From Symbiodinium natans (Eukaryota; Sar; Dinophyceae; Suessiales; Symbiodiniaceae), in contig CAJNDS010002759.1 in assembly GCA_905221605.1 (NCBI GenBank), positions 1 to 64,000 on the forward strand: a stretch of DNA of 64,000 bases, written 5' to 3'. Every line of letters begins with the position of its first letter. Within the stretch, counting starts at the first letter, position 1. A program made the position numbers and the translations under genes. The notes below the pieces were generated by a model. It was not told where the DNA came from, did no database searches, and saw only the letters and a list, made by a program, of their open reading frames with translations. Below are positions 58,827-64,000 of this stretch, one piece after another.

Positions 58827-61740
58827 GGGGTCGTTGTAACTTTGGGGCTTCAGTGCATGTTTTGAGGAGAACTGCCTTCCCGAAGCCCTGGGTCTCACTA
58901 CAGTATGGGCTGAGGCTGTCCAGCCTGTGACCGGGAGAACACCTCGATACTCGATCTTCGGCTGGTTCCTTGGCCACAAACCACGAGTTGTGTCGGGGAC
59001 TCGCTGTGATCAGAGTGACACGAGAGAAATGGAGATATGAGTGAGAATGAGTTCTTGTAGATTTTGAGAGGAAGAAGCTTCCAAAGCTCCAAAGCGCGTT
59101 TCACTGAGCACCCAAGCGCAGCAGCAGGTTCCTGCGGCCAGGCGGGGGGGGGTGGGGGGGGGGAGGCGGCAGGGTGTGGAGGGGGGGGGGAGTTCGCATG
59201 CGCCTCCTCTCTTACTCTCTCTCTCTCTCTCTCGCTCACGTCACTCTCTCACTCTCACACTCACTCTCACTCTCCCACTCTCTCTCCCGAACGACATGTA
59301 CGTTTTGGTTTAAAGTAGAGGCTCGGTGGGAGGAATCTAGCAAACTATGCTTAGATGTTTGTGTACTGTTTGTTTTGCGATTGATCATCTTGGAGTCGCG
59401 GGTGGTTTTTTGAGGATTCTCGGGTTGGATGCGCTAGTTTTAAGATGTTAGGCAGCATGCCTGGCATCACTGAATCCGAGGGGTCCAGGTTTCAAGGATG
59501 CGGCTCAGGAGCACTTGGCATCACGCGGGTTTCACCATGGCAGCAGACGGACTTCACCCCGCTCAAGCTGCGAACCCCCGCTTGCTCCCGAATCTCGTCC
59601 AAGCTCACAATATCCCCCTAGAATGTTCCCCAATCATCCCCAATCCTAATCCCAACTCCACATCAGCTTCAGGCAAGCTCTACAGCCTGGAGAGCGGCTG
59701 TTGATCCTGACGACTTTGTAGAGTTTGCGTAGTTCTTGCAGATTCTTGCGTCTGCGTACTTGAGGGATAGTAGTTCGGGCCAAGTTGTGAATTTCTCAAG
59801 CTTCGAGAGTTCGCGGGTGGTGGACATTACGTTGGATCTTTGTCTGGCCTCTGCGGGCTTTGGCAGACAACAGCGTTAGAACCGCAAGAACGGCTCTTGC
59901 TGCCGGGATATGGCTGGACTCTATGGGCTTTTCTGCCCTAGGAGGATTCAGCAGGCGACGGCTAAAACACGGCTAAAACTGAGCCGATTCGGAAAAAAGC
60001 CTTGCCCGGGGCTTTTGGGGGCTTTCTGAGTGTGTTGCTCCTGGTTCCAGGAAGGCCCAAGGGGTTGGAAAGTTGCATGGGTTGAAGAAATGTTGAAAAA
60101 GCGCATGTACGTACACGAAGTAACTACACTTTGGGTGCATGTGCTTCTTCCCCGAAGTCTACTTCTCCGCAGCTTTTGGGCTGAGGTGGATGGGCATGCC
60201 TTCGAGGGCTGTACATTTGACTGGATATCGGATGGAGCCCAGATCTCCAGCAGTCAAAGCTTTTGTGCCCCGTGTTCAGCCCGGGACATGTCCGTTTGCA
60301 GGGTCAGGACCCCGAAAAAATTGAGGCCGGGATCTGGGATGTTCAGAAACTGGGGAGATGGCTTCTTTTAAGGTCGCATTGAATTTCTACAGATTCTATA
60401 CAGGTATTGGCGGTATCCACTGATTGTCCTTTCGACCGTTCGCGCCGAGCTGGCTTCCCGCCATGCCTTGCGCGGCAAAAGTGCGGAAGAAGCGCAGCCC
60501 CCAATTTCCGTGCTGGGGGCTGCTGCCATTTTTTTCGACCCCTCGACCCCTCCATCAGCCTTGTCGGTCGAGTATGAGACATGACCACATGACTACCACA
60601 TGACTTGACACGACACAGAAGATTTTTGTGGCGATCTCTTCTCGGCAATGTCCTCTTTTCGAATTTTATCATCGAGTGTGGCCCAGGCTCTGCATCTGCT
60701 GCAACAACTGTGGTGACAACGAGGACGCATTTTGTGATGCCTGGTGGCACGGTGGTCAGCTGACGGTCATCTCATTTCGGCAAGAGACCAAAGAGGCCAA
60801 AGACCGCTCCGCCCGCAACCCGAGCGAAGCCTCTTACTGCTGTTGAAACCGAATTGCGACCCTCGGTCATCGAAACAGCTCGCTCCCGTTAAATTCGCTT
60901 GAGCGCCCACCCTCAGGAGTCCGGATCCGACACTGACTCAGAGAGTGGCTCCCGGGGATCCAGCGCATCCTTCTCCTCCTGCGATGAGCCGGCTGGCCCG
61001 AGTTCAGATGCAAGATGAAAGCTTTCACATGTCGAATCCGAGAGACTTTGGAAGTAAGGGGAATGCCAACAAGTATTTGTTGAATAGCTACACGAGCGCA
61101 CAGGGGCGGGTGAATCCGGGCGAACCACCTGACAATCACCGAGGGCAATGCCCCGCATTGTGCATTTGGAAGTGTATGATGCAGGGAGATTGTGGGAGCC
61201 ACCGCCTTGATAAGTGGCCTGAGAGGTTGCTTGCCATCGACTCACTCATTGAGCCTCGCAAAAATAGGGAAATTGGGGCTTGTGGGAGTATGGGAGCAAT
61301 GAGTGCTGAACGGAAAGGCAAACGCCCTGAATATGGCGGAGACTGAGGTCGGAGTGGGCTCTGGCTTCCTCGCCCCAGCCGCCAGGACCTCGGTGTGAGG
61401 ACCCCTTGCGCGCGGGCGAGCCGAGGGTTGAGGAGATGTGATGTCATCGGCAGATGTGACGAACCCAAAACTGTAGCAGCAGTTTGTCGGAGACCTTGAG
61501 CTGGAGAGCCTGGGGACTGCAACGTTCGGCGAACGAAAAGAAAGTTCTTTCTCTACATTTCCATAGGAAAGCTTCGACATTTTATTCGGAAATTTTCTAG
61601 CTTCTCTGCGTCTGCTTACATGTTTGTATAGGAAGCCTCGATTTTCCTCTACGTCTACGTTCACTATTTTTCTTGCACATCCTCCATATTTGATTCGGAA
61701 AACTTTTCTTTCCTCTACATTCTACAGTAACTTTACACGT
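58827..61740. other. Right flank of the array, no gene recognised
   Basis: G-rich blocks at 59140-59190 are followed by (CT)n and CTCACT repeats at 59213-59285. Open frames at 59498-59704, 60030-60371, 60628-60846 and 60945-61346 have no motif I can name. Confidence 0.5.
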
Positions 61741-61744
61741 ATAG

Positions 61745-62965
61745 ACAGACAGAAGGCAAGAACGAAAGAAAGAAAGAACTAAAGAAAGAAAGAAGTAAGG
61801 AAAGACACGAAGAAATAGCGGAATAAGGGAAGAAATAAAGATATAAAGACATGCTGAAGAAATAAAGAATAAAAGACATAAAGGTATAAGGAAAGAAAGA
61901 AAGAAAGGAAGCAAGAAAGAAAGGAACAAACAAAGAAAGAACAGAAAGAAACAAAGAACAAAAATGAATAAAGAAAAGATGTACGAACAAACAAAAGAAC
62001 TAAAGAACGAAAGAACGAAAGAACGAAAGAACGAAAGAACGAAAGAACGAAAGAACGAAAGAACGAAAGAACGAAAGAACGAAAGAACGAAAGAACGAAA
62101 GAACGAAAGAACGAAAGAACGAAAGAACGAAAGAACGAAAGAACGAAAGCACGAAAGAGCGAAAGAGCGAAAGAGCGAAAGAGCGAAAGAGCGAAAGAGC
62201 GAAAGAGCGAAAGAACGAAAGTACGAAAGTACGAACGTACGAACGAACGAAAGAACGAAGGAACGAAAGAACGAAAGAACGAAAGAACGAAAGAACGAAA
62301 GAACGAAAGAACGAAAGAACGAAAGAACGAAAGAACGAAAGAACGAACGAACGAACGAACAAAAGAAATAACGAAAGAACGAAAGAACGAAAGAACGAAA
62401 GAACGAAAGAACGAAAGAACGAAAGCACGAAAGAGCGAAAGAGCGAAAGAGCGAAAGAGCGAAAGAGCGAAAGAGCGAAAGAGCGAAAGAACGAAAGTAC
62501 GAAAGTACGAACGTACGAACGAACGAAAGAACGAAGGAACGAAAGAACGAAAGAACGAACGAACGAAAGAACGAAAGAACGAAAGAACGAAAGAACGAAA
62601 GAACGAAAGAACGAAAGAGCGAAAGAACGAAAGAACGAAAGAACGAAAGAACGAAAGAACGAAAGAACGAAAGAACGAAAGAACGAAAGAACGAAAGAAC
62701 GAAAGAACGAAAGAACGAAAGAACGAAAGAACGAAAGAACGAAAGAACGAAAGAACGAAAGAACGAAAGAACGAAAGAACGAACGAACGAACGAACAAAA
62801 GAAATAACGAAAGAACGAAAGAACGAAAGAACGAAAGAACGAAAGAACGAAAGAACGAAAGAACGAAAGAACGAAAGAACGAAAGAACGAAAGAACGAAA
62901 GAACGAAAGAACGAAAGAACGAAAGAACGAAAGAGCGAAAGAGCGAAAGAACGAAAGAACGAATA
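61745..62965 (+). repeat. GAAA/GAACGAAA satellite-like microsatellite
   Basis: GAAAGAAA-type units (61750-61980) give way to about 120 copies of the octamer GAACGAAA. Interruptions form a higher-order pattern: a block of GAGCGAAA units, then GTACGAAAGTACGAACGTAC, occurs at 62221 and again at 62497 (276 apart); ACAAAAGAAATAACG occurs near 62359 and 62795 (436 apart). Long minus-strand frames reading FRSFVLSF are artefacts. Confidence 0.95.
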
Positions 62966-62974
62966 TGAACGAAC

Positions 62975-64000
62975 AAGAATCACACAAAACACGAGCGATC
63001 AACAACTACAGAACCATTCCGGAAGGACATAAGAGTATCACGATTGAAGCCCTCATGCGAGTGTTGTGTTAAGTGAAGCTCTGGATGGTGCTGGTTCTCC
63101 TGCAGTCCTGCTTGGCGCCGCGACCTTCCGACATGCCTGCGGGCTTCTGCCCCCTTTTCCTGGCCAATCAAATCACATTTCATTTCACGCATCCCATGGC
63201 CAATGTCTTGTAACCCCATCCTAGGTTTGTGCCGCCCCGAATAGTAAGAGCTGGCTTGTTCGTCTTGATAGTATATGCGATATACTTGCCCCGCCCCCCA
63301 ACCCCCCTCCCCCCTGTCGGCCTTTGTCTCTGTATTTAGAGCAAACTTGCTTTGCAAAGAAGACCTTGCCATGAAGAGAACTGGCACTTCAAAAACATAC
63401 GAATTTTCCGGGGTGGTGGGGAGGGGCTCTGACCCCTCCCGAATCCCCCCGCGTCTATTTTTAAATGTATTTTCAAAGGGTGCAAGCTGTGAAGAGCATG
63501 AGCCCGTGATGGTGCAAATTACATAGTAACCCCTTCCAAAACCGAAATGCGATCATTGTGTTTGCAAATGGTTCAAAAACATTGTGTTTGCAAATGGGGG
63601 AGGCTGCCCCCCCACGCCCAAGCCCCTACCGCCATGCCCTTTCCGTGAGAGTAGAGGGTTGCCTTCGGAATTCACGGCGACTTCGGCTTAGGAGTGGTTT
63701 AGGGACTGAAAACCTGTAGCTGTGCCCTCCTTGTCCAGTCGAGGCGGCAGAATCAGGAGTGGGATTCACTTTTCTTCACCCCGGACATGCTGGCAGCTCT
63801 TCTGCACTCGAAAGGTGTATTTGGGAAGAGAGGGGGTACATCGGCGCATCGAGTGGGTTATGGCGATCGTTGGCTGCACCTTGTTATGACATAATCTCAC
63901 TAATAGCTCTCATGCTGAGATTCATGCAGTGCGTGTGGCTCTTTACAGGATGCCGGGAGAGGCCATTCCTACTGTGACACTAGCGTATACTAACGTTAAA
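62975..64000. other. Right end, no gene recognised
   Basis: A 17-base direct repeat ATTGTGTTTGCAAATGG lies at about 63554 and 63580. Frames at 63275-63526 and 63759-63977 show no family motif. Confidence 0.45.

Noticed and set aside
61597-63005. Minus-strand frames of 330 to 459 residues (FRSFVLSF repeats)
   Set aside because: Direct translation of the GAACGAAA octamer; no stop codons arise in the repeat in these frames.

Overview
The window looks like nuclear DNA from a dinoflagellate, most likely of the Symbiodiniaceae/Suessiales type; the species cannot be told from sequence alone. The reasons are very small exons in long introns, several splice donors that fit GC better than GT, a head-to-tail array of near-identical genes each with a pyrimidine-rich AG acceptor just before the ATG (the arrangement expected for spliced-leader trans-splicing), protein families typical of these algae, and many simple repeats. 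No bacterial operon structure, rRNA, tRNA or CRISPR array was found. All recognisable genes are on the + strand.

Layout. 1-3270: a multi-exon membrane protein with a cytoplasmic TIR-like domain, entering from the left edge. 5.1-11.8 kb: exons of a major facilitator superfamily (MFS) transporter, with a mitochondrial carrier gene (5.64-7.18 kb) between its first recognisable exon and the rest. About 14.1 kb: one exon resembling a Mei2-like RRM. 22.9-31.7 kb: a ribosomal-oxygenase (RIOX/MINA53/NO66-like) JmjC gene rebuilt here from eleven short exons; it carries the Fe(II)-binding HxD and distal His and is crossed by a 100-N assembly gap inside a CACAGA repeat. 38.9-47.7 kb: scattered membrane-segment exons, tentatively a MATE-type exporter. 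48.55-58.83 kb: seven tandem copies of an ankyrin-repeat gene close to plant AKR2, the chaperone that delivers outer-envelope proteins to chloroplasts, ending in an orphan spacer. 61.7-62.96 kb: a 1.2-kb GAAC/GAAA repeat.

The best-supported result is the AKR2-like array. The gene model (three exons, 264 codons plus stop) closes exactly in all seven copies. The parts compared here (exon 1 and the noted variant sites in exons 2 and 3) encode the same protein, differing only at silent sites. The first intron reads as GC-AG in every copy. The array fits a gene amplified for dosage and kept uniform by conversion or unequal crossing-over. The other genes have no evident functional link to each other. 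The rest is intron or intergenic sequence with microsatellites, G/C-rich tracts, an AT-rich island near 15.1 kb and an unexplained set of hairpin-forming repeats near 42.7-43.0 kb.

Limits: exon boundaries outside the array were set by eye from reading frame, splice dinucleotides and remembered family motifs, and no database search was run.
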